The translations under genes and the position numbers were made by a program. A stretch of DNA of 64,000 bases from Aureispira anguillae (GTDB taxonomy: Bacteria; Bacteroidota; Bacteroidia; Chitinophagales; Saprospiraceae), in assembly GCF_026000115.1 (NCBI RefSeq), contig NZ_AP026867.1, positions 4,886,001-4,950,000 on the forward strand, read 5' to 3'. How positions within the stretch are numbered: position 1 is the first letter of the stretch; every line of letters begins with the position of its first letter. This document shows positions 28,231 through 36,832 of the stretch, in pieces. The notes beneath the pieces are model-generated. The model ran no database searches and had not been told where the DNA came from. It was given only the letters and a program-made list of their open reading frames with translations.

Positions 28231-28806
28231 ATGACGCTAAATTTCAATGAAATCTTATCGGTTTCTTTAATTTTATTCTCTGTAATTGACATCATTGGTT
28301 CTATACCAATCATTATAGATTTAAAAAAGAAAGCAGGAGGTTATATTCAATCTGGCAAAGCAACCTTAGTTGCAGGTATCTTGATGATTTCATTTTTATT
28401 TGCTGGAGAATCCCTCTTGGGGTTGCTCCACTTGGATGTGGCCTCTTTTGCCGTTGCAGGAGCTATTGTAATATTTTTATTAGGACTAGAGATGGTTCTA
28501 GGCATTTCGATCTTCAAAGAGGATGAAACCCTAGCTCGATCTGCATCTGTTGTTCCTATTGCCTTTCCATTAATTGCAGGGGCAGGAACCATGACCACGA
28601 TCTTAACGCTTAAGGCAGAATATCACACCATTAATATTCTTGTTGGAATTATCCTCAATTTAATCTTGGTATTCATCGTTTTGCGTTTGTCTAACTGGAT
28701 CGAAAAAAAGATTGGTCGAGGAGGAGAAGCAATCTTAAGAAAGGTATTTGGTATTATCCTATTGGCTATCTCTATCAAAATATTTAGAGGAAATATGTTC
28801 TTATAA
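28231..28806 (+). CDS. MarC-family (UPF0056) membrane protein
   Basis: A 191-residue inner-membrane protein with six hydrophobic segments. Early FSVIDIIGSIPIIIDL and central SVVPIAFPLIAGAGTMTTI are MarC-family signatures, and the end (VFGIILLAISIKIF) also fits. Despite its name the family has no proven role in antibiotic resistance; function is unknown. The gene is monocistronic between a leader with hairpins and a strong terminator. Confidence 0.88.
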   Translation: MTLNFNEILSVSLILFSVIDIIGSIPIIIDLKKKAGGYIQSGKATLVAGILMISFLFAGESLLGLLHLDVASFAVAGAIVIFLLGLEMVLGISIFKEDETLARSASVVPIAFPLIAGAGTMTTILTLKAEYHTINILVGIILNLILVFIVLRLSNWIEKKIGRGGEAILRKVFGIILLAISIKIFRGNMFL

Positions 28807-28832
28807 AAAGCATAAAAATCAATGAAGTAATG

Positions 28833-28890
28833 AAGCTGTAAGTTGTATCTTTTTCATGGAAGAAGGCATACAATTTACAGCTTATTTTTT
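28833..28890 (+). terminator. terminator between marC and the convergent exported-protein gene
   Basis: The 16-nt arms 28833-28848 and 28868-28883 pair completely on the plus strand with one G-U pair; on the minus strand that position is an A-C mismatch. A T-run (28885-28890) follows the plus-strand stem. It therefore serves marC best, although it ends just before the stop of the convergent gene. Confidence 0.75.
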
Positions 28891-28893
28891 TGC

Positions 28894-30540
28894 TTAGTTG
28901 TTATCTTTATTGTCCTTTTTTTCTTCCATTTCCCAACAACCAAAATGAAAATAAGACCTTCCTTTAGCCCCATATTGGGGCTTAATTCCCATTATGAGAA
29001 CTTTATCATCTTTTAGTAGTCTGATTTTTTTAGGATACACCACTATTTTATCTTTTTTTAATTGAAGTAGGCTTTTCTGACCAATAACTTCTCCCGAACG
29101 TGCATCGAGTTGACAATCTATTAAGCTGCAATTTTGAGGTTGATTACAATGCAGCACCTTTCGTTCTTTGTCCTTATCAATTGTCAAGTTTTCTTCCAAA
29201 TCATTGTACAAGATGTGTATGACCTCCTTCTTTTTGAATGCGCCAAAAGAATAAAATTGGTCAGGAACATTTGTATATCCATCTCCTCCCCCTTTCTGTC
29301 GTTTAGGTATAATCCTAGCCCAAAGAATCGTATCATTCTCTGCTAATTTAGCCACTAGAATATCATTGATTTGATGCAATTCTTGCCGACCTTCTAATTT
29401 GTCCCAATAGACCTTAATATAATGTTGTTCTGCAAAAACCAATTGTGTTCCATCCGCCTGTTCCCAAATAGTTTTAATTTTATAATTTTGGAAACCCAAC
29501 TCTTTCTTTTTTTGTATTTTTTTGGGCGACTTCTTAGCCTTTTCAAGAATAGCGTTAGGATACTGTATTATTTTTGCCGCTTTCCATTCGTTCTGTCCCA
29601 AATCAAACTTAAAGAGCCCATTCTCTTTATCAGCAATCTTATACGTCCCTAAACAACTAATAGCTCCCGTCTTATTATTAACCGATAACTTGGCCGAAAC
29701 AACAATGGCACTATCCATAGGTGCTAACACCTTGAGAGTATCCAATACTTGAACCGTTGCTGTATGATCCATCCTTATTAGGGTATAAACAAAACGAGTT
29801 CCTTTCTTTTTTTCTTCCTTTTTATCTTTGCTTTTATACAGCTTGCACAACAAATAAGCATTCCCTTGGTTATCAACAACAGCATCCACTAAATCAGAGA
29901 GTGCCAATTGCTTTGCTTTTTGCTGAACCTTTGCTACCCCAAACGCTAACCGTTCTAGTTTTTTATTGCCAACAAATAATGCCAATTGTCCTTTTTCTTG
30001 CCTTTTATAAGGCATCTTTCCATAAATTAGGCATTTGGAGGCATCCTGCGAATAACAGTAACGATAACCTTCTAAATCGTGAATTTTATCCTTGTAAGCT
30101 AGTTCAAATAATAGAATAGGAGTTTTATGAACAGCTAACGTATTTTGATTTAAAGGATCAGCAAAAATGCTTTCCTTCTTATTTTCTTTGTCATTGATGG
30201 AGTAACAAAGATGTGGTGTATCATCGATCGATAAGGAAAATTGGTAGGTTCCTTTTAGCTTATCGTAATACAAATTTAAGTTCTCTCCGCTCTTCTTTTG
30301 TTCTAGTATTGGCGTGTAATAAGCCACTTTTCGACGAAAATAATACTGCTCATCTTTGTACTTATGCATCCAATAAAATCCCTTTGGGGAATACTGGATG
30401 AGCTTATTTTCATTAAAAATCGAACGCATTTCATAAGGGGCACTCCAATCTATTTGCTGCCCTCTAAGTGTAGAAAGATGAAAAAGTAGAATACTAAAAA
30501 CAACTAAACTCGTTTGACTATTTAAATATTTTCTGTTCAT
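28894..30540 (-). CDS. large exported protein of unknown function
   Basis: A 548-residue protein with a signal peptide (~1-28, cut near LRGQ). The mature protein has many short beta-strand segments such as GNAYLLCKLYKSKDK and GTQLVFAEQHYIKVYW, suggesting a propeller, and is strongly lysine-rich. No family is recognised. It follows the YfcE-like gene after 27 nt on the same strand and so is probably the last gene of the ccm-linked transcript. Confidence 0.65.
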   Translation of the reverse strand: MNRKYLNSQTSLVVFSILLFHLSTLRGQQIDWSAPYEMRSIFNENKLIQYSPKGFYWMHKYKDEQYYFRRKVAYYTPILEQKKSGENLNLYYDKLKGTYQFSLSIDDTPHLCYSINDKENKKESIFADPLNQNTLAVHKTPILLFELAYKDKIHDLEGYRYCYSQDASKCLIYGKMPYKRQEKGQLALFVGNKKLERLAFGVAKVQQKAKQLALSDLVDAVVDNQGNAYLLCKLYKSKDKKEEKKKGTRFVYTLIRMDHTATVQVLDTLKVLAPMDSAIVVSAKLSVNNKTGAISCLGTYKIADKENGLFKFDLGQNEWKAAKIIQYPNAILEKAKKSPKKIQKKKELGFQNYKIKTIWEQADGTQLVFAEQHYIKVYWDKLEGRQELHQINDILVAKLAENDTILWARIIPKRQKGGGDGYTNVPDQFYSFGAFKKKEVIHILYNDLEENLTIDKDKERKVLHCNQPQNCSLIDCQLDARSGEVIGQKSLLQLKKDKIVVYPKKIRLLKDDKVLIMGIKPQYGAKGRSYFHFGCWEMEEKKDNKDNN

Positions 30541-30567
30541 AGTATGCTACTCAAAAATGAATTACCT

Positions 30568-31071
30568 TTATTTAATCTTTCCTCTCAGTCCTAGTTCTAT
30601 GGCCTCCAAATGTTTAATTTGCTGATTAATAATCGAAAAACGAAGCAAGGTTTTTACTCGATGAAAGCCGTGAATTCCACAAGCCCCAGGGTTCATGTGT
30701 AAGGTTCCCAGCTCCTTGTCTCGCATTACTTTGAGGATATGAGAATGCCCACAAATAAATAAGGTTGGACGATACCACTTGAGTCTGCCGTGAATATACT
30801 TGGGATACTTGCCAGGATAACCACCGATATGCGTCATCCAAATGGTAATTCCTCCGCATTCAAAATGCAATTCTTTAGGGTAACGCACTCGCAATTCATG
30901 CCCATCTATATTGCCATACACTGCTCTTAGGGGCTTAAAAGCTTCTAAACGATCAGCCGTTTCAACATTTCCAATGTCTCCAGCATGCCAGATTTGGTCA
31001 CAGTCTTTAAAATACTCAAATATTCCCTCGTCCAAATGGCTGTGTGTATCTGATAATAAGCCTATTTTCAT
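30568..31071 (-). CDS. YfcE-like metallophosphoesterase
   Basis: A 167-residue calcineurin-like phosphodiesterase of the YfcE/MJ0936 type. The di-metal motifs are all present: SDTHSH (D8, H10), HAGDIGN, YGNIDGHE, THIGGYPG and CGHSH. Members hydrolyse artificial phosphodiesters; the physiological substrate is unknown. Its start overlaps the ccmF stop by 4 nt (31068-31071), so translation is probably coupled to the cytochrome maturation gene. Confidence 0.88.
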   Translation of the reverse strand: MKIGLLSDTHSHLDEGIFEYFKDCDQIWHAGDIGNVETADRLEAFKPLRAVYGNIDGHELRVRYPKELHFECGGITIWMTHIGGYPGKYPKYIHGRLKWYRPTLFICGHSHILKVMRDKELGTLHMNPGACGIHGFHRVKTLLRFSIINQQIKHLEAIELGLRGKIK

Positions 31072-33890
31072 GATGCCTCCTTTTCTTCAACAACCATTTC
31101 ATCTCCCTCTTTCTCCTCTCCTTTCTTTTTCTTTCTTTGAATGCGTTGAACGCCACTAAATAAAAGGCCAAACATCATCATAATACAACCAATCCAAACC
31201 AATTGAATCCCAGGAAAGATCAAAGCTTGCACCACTACATAATCCCGTTTGGGTGCCTTATCTTTTACTTGCATAATTACCTTTCCTTCTTGTGGCAAAA
31301 TATTGGTCAACTTAAATTCTAAGCCCAAGCCATCCAAAACCGTTGGTAAGCTAAATTGCTGGCGACCTCGTATATAATACAACACTCTGGCTTCTTCCTC
31401 TTCTTGCGTATTAATGTCTTTAATCGTCAAAATTGCAGTAACAGGAATATCGCCTTCGACATGCTTATAGTCCTTATGGTCATAAGTGGTGGCATCATTG
31501 GCCTTATAAACGATATAATAACGATTGGTATAGAAAGTATCTCCTACGGCTATATGTTTGGGTTGCCAAGTTGTGGTATCTGCTTTTTCTTCTGCTTCGG
31601 GATCAAAAAATGCCCAGCTAGGAACAGCCAAGGTAAAGACATCCTGATGGATATAATGCTTGGTATTCGGATTGGCAGCTCTAAATTTCAGATTGCCATT
31701 GGGCAAGGTATCGTGCAGTACATTAGGTGTTGTAATAAAACGATCTACAATATTTCCTTCGGCATCTTTTTTCAAAAAATTAAGCTCAAAAAATTGTGCA
31801 TTTCCCTCTGTCCAATTCTTGGTATAACTCACCGTAAAACCATTGGTCAATTGCACCGTTTGCCCATAAGGCACCAATATATTTTTGTTGGTTTGCTTAT
31901 TTAAATCCCCCAACAAACCATCTAATTCTTTTGAAGCAAAAGGATCAGCTAAAGCATGTTTTAACGCCCCTGAAAAAACAACCCCTACCAGCATTAAACC
32001 AAACCCAACATGCGACAGAACGGACCCCGCCAATTTCATATTGTTTTTGAGTACAGCAATTAGATAACTAACATTGGTTAGGATAGAGAAAATACCGCAG
32101 CCTACCAATAACCAATATTGCCAAGCCAAAATCCCCGATGCCCACATCACAGGAATCGTAATAACAATGGAAACCATCAAAGCTACTGTAATATAGGCTG
32201 CAAAACGATTGCCGTATTTGCCCGTCATGTCCTCTTTTTTATACGCTAAAAACTGCACAACACCTGATAAAAAAGCAACCAAAACACCAATCCAAAGTTG
32301 AAAATTGTTGTGGTGAGTTACAACATCTTCAGGAGGGGCTATGTTTCCACCATCTAGGGTAACAAAAAAGGTATAAAAACTATCCAAGATCGCTACTCCT
32401 TCAAAATTACTAAACAAACTTACTCCCCAACCTATTAAGGTATCAAAAGGCTCAATGACCACTAAAGCATTAATCACAGGAATAGACGTGGTTACTGTAA
32501 TAAGACCTGCTGAAAAGAGAAGAACTAACGCTCCTACAAACATCCAAAATTCACGAGAATAAGCACTTTCTTCTTTTTTAGGTGCTGGAATTTCCTTTCG
32601 ACGATAGGCATAGAAACCAATCCCTGCAAACAGAATTGCCCCCATAAAAAGTACCATCTGCCATTCCATTCCCATCTCGGTAAAAGCATGTACGGAAGTT
32701 TCTCCTAAAATACCACTACGTGTCAAAAAAGTAGAATAAACAATAAGAAAGAAGGTCAACAAATAAAAGAAGTAGGTACTTTTGGTAGAATAACCTGTTG
32801 CTCGTGCCACCAAAGTAGTATGTATACCAGCAATTAAGGTAATCCAAGGCACCAAAGAGGCATTCTCTACAGGGTCCCAAGCCCAATATCCCCCAAAACT
32901 CAAAGCTTCGTAAGCCCAAACTCCTCCCATAAAAATTCCTGTTCCTAATACCGCTCCACTAAATAAAGCCCACTTCAAAGCAGGTTCCATCCATCCTGTA
33001 TGATCGCCTTTCCAAAGCCCTGCTACAGCATAGGCACAAGGAACGATTGTCGTTGCAAATCCCAAAAATAAAGTAGGCGGGTGAATGGTCATCCAATAGT
33101 TTTGAAGCAATGGGTTTAATCCTGTTCCTTCTATTGAGCTCAAATAATTAGGTGTATTAAAGATGGGCGCAAAATGTACATCACGCAACAACATAAAGGG
33201 ACTTCCTCCTATTCTCACCTCTCCTAGATGATAACAATCTGCCAAAATCAACAGCATCAAAATCAGAGAAGGTAATACAGCTGCTATTTTAAATTGCGTT
33301 TTTAGGTGTTGAGGTCCTTTAAAAATCAAAATCGTAAATAATCCTGTCAAAAGCAACCAAACAAAACCACTACGCCCATATATGTTTCCTAAAAAAGCAT
33401 AATCGGTGCTTTCTGGATCGCCTCCATTAAAATACAGCCCAAGGATAAAAAATACAAAGAAAATTTGTGCAAACGAAAGCACTGTCATTACAGGTTGCTC
33501 CCATTGTTTGGCCGTTTTGATTAAAACAAATCCTAGGATAGAATGCCAAAACAGCCACAGCAAAAAACTACCTTCTTGCCCTTCCCAAAAAGCAGCAAAT
33601 GTGTATCGAAAAGGTAAGGTATCAGAGACATGACTCCACACATAGTCATACTCATAATACTTATTAATCATCATAAAAAAGATCAGCACAATTACACTGA
33701 TAATAGAAATTCCATGTGTAATAAACGCTGCACGCCCAATCTTACGCCAGTTGTTTTTTTGAGTTTCCTCCTGTTCGTTCGTCCCCAAAGCATAACTAAT
33801 GGTTGACAAAAGCGCTGTTACAAAAGCTAAAAAGATTAAAAATTGTCCTAGCTGCCCTACCCAAAGATGCTCACCAATGTATTGTATCAT
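31068..33890 (-). CDS. ccmF: cytochrome c haem lyase CcmF/CcsA-type protein
   Basis: A 940-residue polytopic membrane protein. The haem-handling WWD segment is GGYWAWDPVENASLVPWI (~325-342), flanked by periplasmic histidines in IHPPTLFLGF and in the later VVTHHNNFQLWIG. FWEGQEGSFLLWLFWHS near the N-terminus is typical of CcmF. A large periplasmic domain (~680-900) precedes the last membrane segment. It ligates haem to apocytochromes c, taking haem from CcmE, whose gene is next upstream. Confidence 0.9.
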   Translation of the reverse strand: MIQYIGEHLWVGQLGQFLIFLAFVTALLSTISYALGTNEQEETQKNNWRKIGRAAFITHGISIISVIVLIFFMMINKYYEYDYVWSHVSDTLPFRYTFAAFWEGQEGSFLLWLFWHSILGFVLIKTAKQWEQPVMTVLSFAQIFFVFFILGLYFNGGDPESTDYAFLGNIYGRSGFVWLLLTGLFTILIFKGPQHLKTQFKIAAVLPSLILMLLILADCYHLGEVRIGGSPFMLLRDVHFAPIFNTPNYLSSIEGTGLNPLLQNYWMTIHPPTLFLGFATTIVPCAYAVAGLWKGDHTGWMEPALKWALFSGAVLGTGIFMGGVWAYEALSFGGYWAWDPVENASLVPWITLIAGIHTTLVARATGYSTKSTYFFYLLTFFLIVYSTFLTRSGILGETSVHAFTEMGMEWQMVLFMGAILFAGIGFYAYRRKEIPAPKKEESAYSREFWMFVGALVLLFSAGLITVTTSIPVINALVVIEPFDTLIGWGVSLFSNFEGVAILDSFYTFFVTLDGGNIAPPEDVVTHHNNFQLWIGVLVAFLSGVVQFLAYKKEDMTGKYGNRFAAYITVALMVSIVITIPVMWASGILAWQYWLLVGCGIFSILTNVSYLIAVLKNNMKLAGSVLSHVGFGLMLVGVVFSGALKHALADPFASKELDGLLGDLNKQTNKNILVPYGQTVQLTNGFTVSYTKNWTEGNAQFFELNFLKKDAEGNIVDRFITTPNVLHDTLPNGNLKFRAANPNTKHYIHQDVFTLAVPSWAFFDPEAEEKADTTTWQPKHIAVGDTFYTNRYYIVYKANDATTYDHKDYKHVEGDIPVTAILTIKDINTQEEEEARVLYYIRGRQQFSLPTVLDGLGLEFKLTNILPQEGKVIMQVKDKAPKRDYVVVQALIFPGIQLVWIGCIMMMFGLLFSGVQRIQRKKKKGEEKEGDEMVVEEKEAS

Positions 33891-34004
33891 TTTCTTTTTT
33901 TTCTATCTCGTTGATGTAAAAGTTGCAAAAAAACAAGCACTGTTTTAATTGTTAAACAACTTCGTATAGTTTATATGATAAAGTTTAGCATTCCATTGCT
34001 CTAA

Positions 34005-34048
34005 ATTAAAAATTGGAAGCAATTCCAATGAATCCTCCAATTTTTAAT
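34005..34048 (-). terminator. hairpin between ccmE and ccmF
   Basis: Arms 34005-34017 and 34036-34048 (ATTAAAAATTGGA and its complement) form a 13-bp AT-rich stem with an 18-nt loop, in the 245-nt gap between the ccmE stop and the ccmF start. The run of A/T at its base would give a T-rich exit. It may terminate or attenuate ccmE transcripts, making ccmF partly independent. Confidence 0.5.
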
Positions 34049-34135
34049 GATTACTGTTTGTACGTTTTCATTCCTTCAAAGCTCCTTTATTCTAGAGCAT
34101 CTCTTTGAATTCAAAACCAATTAAGCACACAAAAC

Positions 34136-34543
34136 TTAAGCGTCTTCAAAGATCAAATTTTCATTCTGAATCATTTCATCTTGATATTTAGAAGGACATT
34201 TGAGTAAAATATCGTGCGCAACAAATACATCTCCTTTCATCTGACCTTTTAGAACAATTTGTTCTGAGCGCTCAAATTCAGCAGGTTTTTCTTTCTGACA
34301 AATGACTTTGTGCTCTTTTCCCTCCTCGTCTTTCATATAAAAGGAAAAAGAATTCGCATCCTTTTCTGGATTGTAAACAATCTCTTTGTCTATAGACAAA
34401 TGCCCAACTACTTGATGAATACTATTGGGTTGTTCAATAGCGGTAGCAAAATTGGTATAAGTACTAGATGCCCCAGCAATGGTGATTAAGGAACTGATGG
34501 CAATTGCAATGGCAATTAATCCTATGATTTGTGTTTTTTTCAT
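34136..34543 (-). CDS. ccmE: cytochrome c maturation haem chaperone CcmE, CxxxY variant
   Basis: A 135-residue periplasmic haem chaperone with one N-terminal membrane anchor (~5-24) and an OB-fold (VVGHLSIDKEIVYNPEKDANSFSFYM ... KGDVFVAHDILLKCPSKYQ). In classical CcmE the haem is bound covalently by the His of HxxxY. Here that position is Cys116 in CPSKY (Tyr120). A CxxxY form is known from archaea and some sulfate reducers, and I believe it is common in Bacteroidota. It lies upstream of ccmF on the same strand. Confidence 0.88.
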   Translation of the reverse strand: MKKTQIIGLIAIAIAISSLITIAGASSTYTNFATAIEQPNSIHQVVGHLSIDKEIVYNPEKDANSFSFYMKDEEGKEHKVICQKEKPAEFERSEQIVLKGQMKGDVFVAHDILLKCPSKYQDEMIQNENLIFEDA

Positions 34544-34787
34544 GATTTTTGTACTTAATATGTTGTACTATAATTAGCTGCTTTATGCTTATACCTTTAA
34601 TAAGTCTAAAAGCCCCATTTTTGTTTTCACATTTTGTTTTTTTGACCTACCTTTTACATCTTTATAGGCTATAAAAAACATAATTTGATTGGTCTAGGCA
34701 GTTTTCTGCTACAAAAATACTAATTTTTGAGCATAGAATATTTATCAAAATCTTAAACCTGTTATTTAGACTTATTCTTAATTAAAA

Positions 34788-36359
34788 ATGATTCTTTTTT
34801 ACCTTCTTTTATTTTTAATTCCCAGTATTTCAACCGCACAAGCAAACATACGTATTGGTGGTTTAGGAGGAGATGAAGCAGTTGCAACAGCTATCTATCA
34901 AAATAAGATTATAGTAGGCGGAACTTTTCAACAAATGCTGAATGGACAGCCTAGCCATGGAGGGAGTGATATTTTTTTACAAGCTTATAATTTACAGGGT
35001 CAATTGTCTTGGCAATACAACCTTGGTAGTTCCAACAATGAGCAACTCAAAGCGCTGTGCCTCTCCCCTAGTGGTGCGATTTATAGCACAGGAATGTTTA
35101 GTGATAGTTTATTTATAGGCGCTACAGATAGCATTCTTTACAATCATCAGCAGGCTGTTTTTATTGTCAAACAGGATATACAGGGGCAATTTTTATGGTC
35201 CCGATCCTTGTCGGGACAAAGTTTGGTGGTTGTAGAAGATATTGTTAGTGATGCACAAGAAAACATTTATATTACAGGAGCATTTCAAGATACCTTTGTT
35301 ATTGATAGTAATCATCAGTTGATTGGAGGCGCTAAAAACAGTCCATTTCTAATTAAATTAGATCCTGATGGAAAAGTACTTTGGAGCCAATCGCCTGCAC
35401 TTTCTGATGAAGCAACAGGTATTGCATTAACCATAGATGATAAGGGACAATTGTATTGGGCAGGGCATTTTAAAGGTTCTTTTGCCCTCTTATCAGATAC
35501 TATTCGAGCACATTGGGTTTACAACGACCTTTTTCTAAGCCAAGTGGATAGTAATGGTCATTTTATCTGGCAACGTCATTATGGAGGCGTTTACAATAAT
35601 ACCTGTAAGCAATTGGAATGGTACGCAGGATCGCTTTATTTGGGAGGTAGTTTTATGGGGGTCTTAGATATTCCTCCTCTACGGTTGGTAACAGCTTTCC
35701 GCAATTTTGATGCTTTTGTGGTTCAATTGAATATGGATGGAATCGCCAAGTGGGGCATTCAAAGCCAAACCGAAGCGGATTGTTTTTTTGAAGCCATTGC
35801 TTTTTATCAAGATCAAATTGTAGTGTCTGGCGTTTATAATGATTATTTCAAGTGGCAGCAGCAACAGGTGCCAGCAATTAATGGAGCAGAAACATTTCAG
35901 GTGGTATTAGACAGCAATGGTCAAGGTGCTCAAATTAATACATGGACAGGAAATGGCTTTGACTTGGTCAAAAGTACAGCCATTCATTCTAGTGGTCAAG
36001 TTGTAGCAGTAGGCGGTTTTCAACAAGACATTCGTTTAGGCAAACAAACGCTCCAAGCACAAGGCTTTTCGGATGCATTTCTTTATATCCAAGATTCTGC
36101 CTTAGCCACATCGGTCACTAAGATCGCTCATTTTGAACTGGTAAAACTATCCTTTGCCCCCAACCCAAGCCAAGACTCTACAACCATTCTCTGTCCTAAT
36201 GGTAGGGTCAAAAAGTGGCTGTTATACAACATGCAAGGACAACTAGTCGCTCAAGGGAACCAAGCAACAGTTCCGCTTCAATCTATTTCTAGTGGCACTT
36301 ATAGTATTCAGGTTCATACTGACAAAGGAATGGGGATAGAGAAACTGATTGTCCATTAA
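34788..36359 (+). CDS. secreted repeat protein with T9SS sorting domain
   Basis: A 523-residue protein with a signal peptide (~1-19). SBBP/propeller-like repeats follow, each with an FxxxLDxxGxxxW-type strand (IFLQAYNLQGQLSWQYNLG, FLIKLDPDGKVLWSQ, LFLSQVDSNGHFIWQRHYGG, AFVVQLNMDGIAKWG). The C-terminal ~75 residues (SFAPNPSQDSTTILC ... MGIEKLIVH) are a type A T9SS sorting domain, so it should be exported through the outer membrane and anchored or released. Its binding partner is unknown. Confidence 0.85.
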   Translation: MILFYLLLFLIPSISTAQANIRIGGLGGDEAVATAIYQNKIIVGGTFQQMLNGQPSHGGSDIFLQAYNLQGQLSWQYNLGSSNNEQLKALCLSPSGAIYSTGMFSDSLFIGATDSILYNHQQAVFIVKQDIQGQFLWSRSLSGQSLVVVEDIVSDAQENIYITGAFQDTFVIDSNHQLIGGAKNSPFLIKLDPDGKVLWSQSPALSDEATGIALTIDDKGQLYWAGHFKGSFALLSDTIRAHWVYNDLFLSQVDSNGHFIWQRHYGGVYNNTCKQLEWYAGSLYLGGSFMGVLDIPPLRLVTAFRNFDAFVVQLNMDGIAKWGIQSQTEADCFFEAIAFYQDQIVVSGVYNDYFKWQQQQVPAINGAETFQVVLDSNGQGAQINTWTGNGFDLVKSTAIHSSGQVVAVGGFQQDIRLGKQTLQAQGFSDAFLYIQDSALATSVTKIAHFELVKLSFAPNPSQDSTTILCPNGRVKKWLLYNMQGQLVAQGNQATVPLQSISSGTYSIQVHTDKGMGIEKLIVH

Positions 36360-36499
36360 AAGAGAAAAGCCAAAAGACAATAACAATCCTAAAAAATATA
36401 CCTATCCATAACTTATTCTAAAAGGATTCCGTTACTTTTATGGTTAAATCCTCAACTTCCTTTTTTAATTATTATCGATTACTCAAATTGCACTAAAAA

Positions 36500-36826
36500 A
36501 TGGCAAAAAAAAAGACTTCTAACCCTAGCAAATATATTATCCGTGTTGTTTATGGTTTCAAAGAAAAACTCAAAGTTGTTTTGTTGGGAGAATTAATAGC
36601 TGGATCTGGCAACGTAGATGATGGGATGTTTATTGAAGTTGCTTTAGAAAGTGGTTCTAGTGTTGGCAAATGGAAAATCCTAGAAGTGCTACATACGAGC
36701 TTTATCAACCAACATGAAAATCCAAACTTTAAAGGTCTTATTGTAAAATGTAAAAATTTAGCAGATTTTGAACTTCTAAAGTCCTTGCGTGTTTATGATG
36801 AAGTAATTAATATTATAGAAAAGTAA
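36500..36826 (+). CDS. small protein of unknown function upstream of the ABC exporter
   Basis: A 108-residue protein with no signal peptide and a basic N-terminus (MAKKKTSNPSKYIIRVVYG). The rest is a compact alternation of strands and helices (IEVALESGSSVGKWKILEVLHT, GLIVKCKNLADFELLKSL). No family is recognised. It ends 6 nt before the exporter start, so the two are surely co-transcribed and may be functionally linked. Confidence 0.65.
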   Translation: MAKKKTSNPSKYIIRVVYGFKEKLKVVLLGELIAGSGNVDDGMFIEVALESGSSVGKWKILEVLHTSFINQHENPNFKGLIVKCKNLADFELLKSLRVYDEVINIIEK

Positions 36827-36832
36827 CAATCA

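Noticed and set aside
31356-31904. 182-residue plus-strand frame opposite ccmF
   Set aside because: An antisense shadow of ccmF; its pseudo-hydrophobic runs mirror the membrane segments of the real gene.
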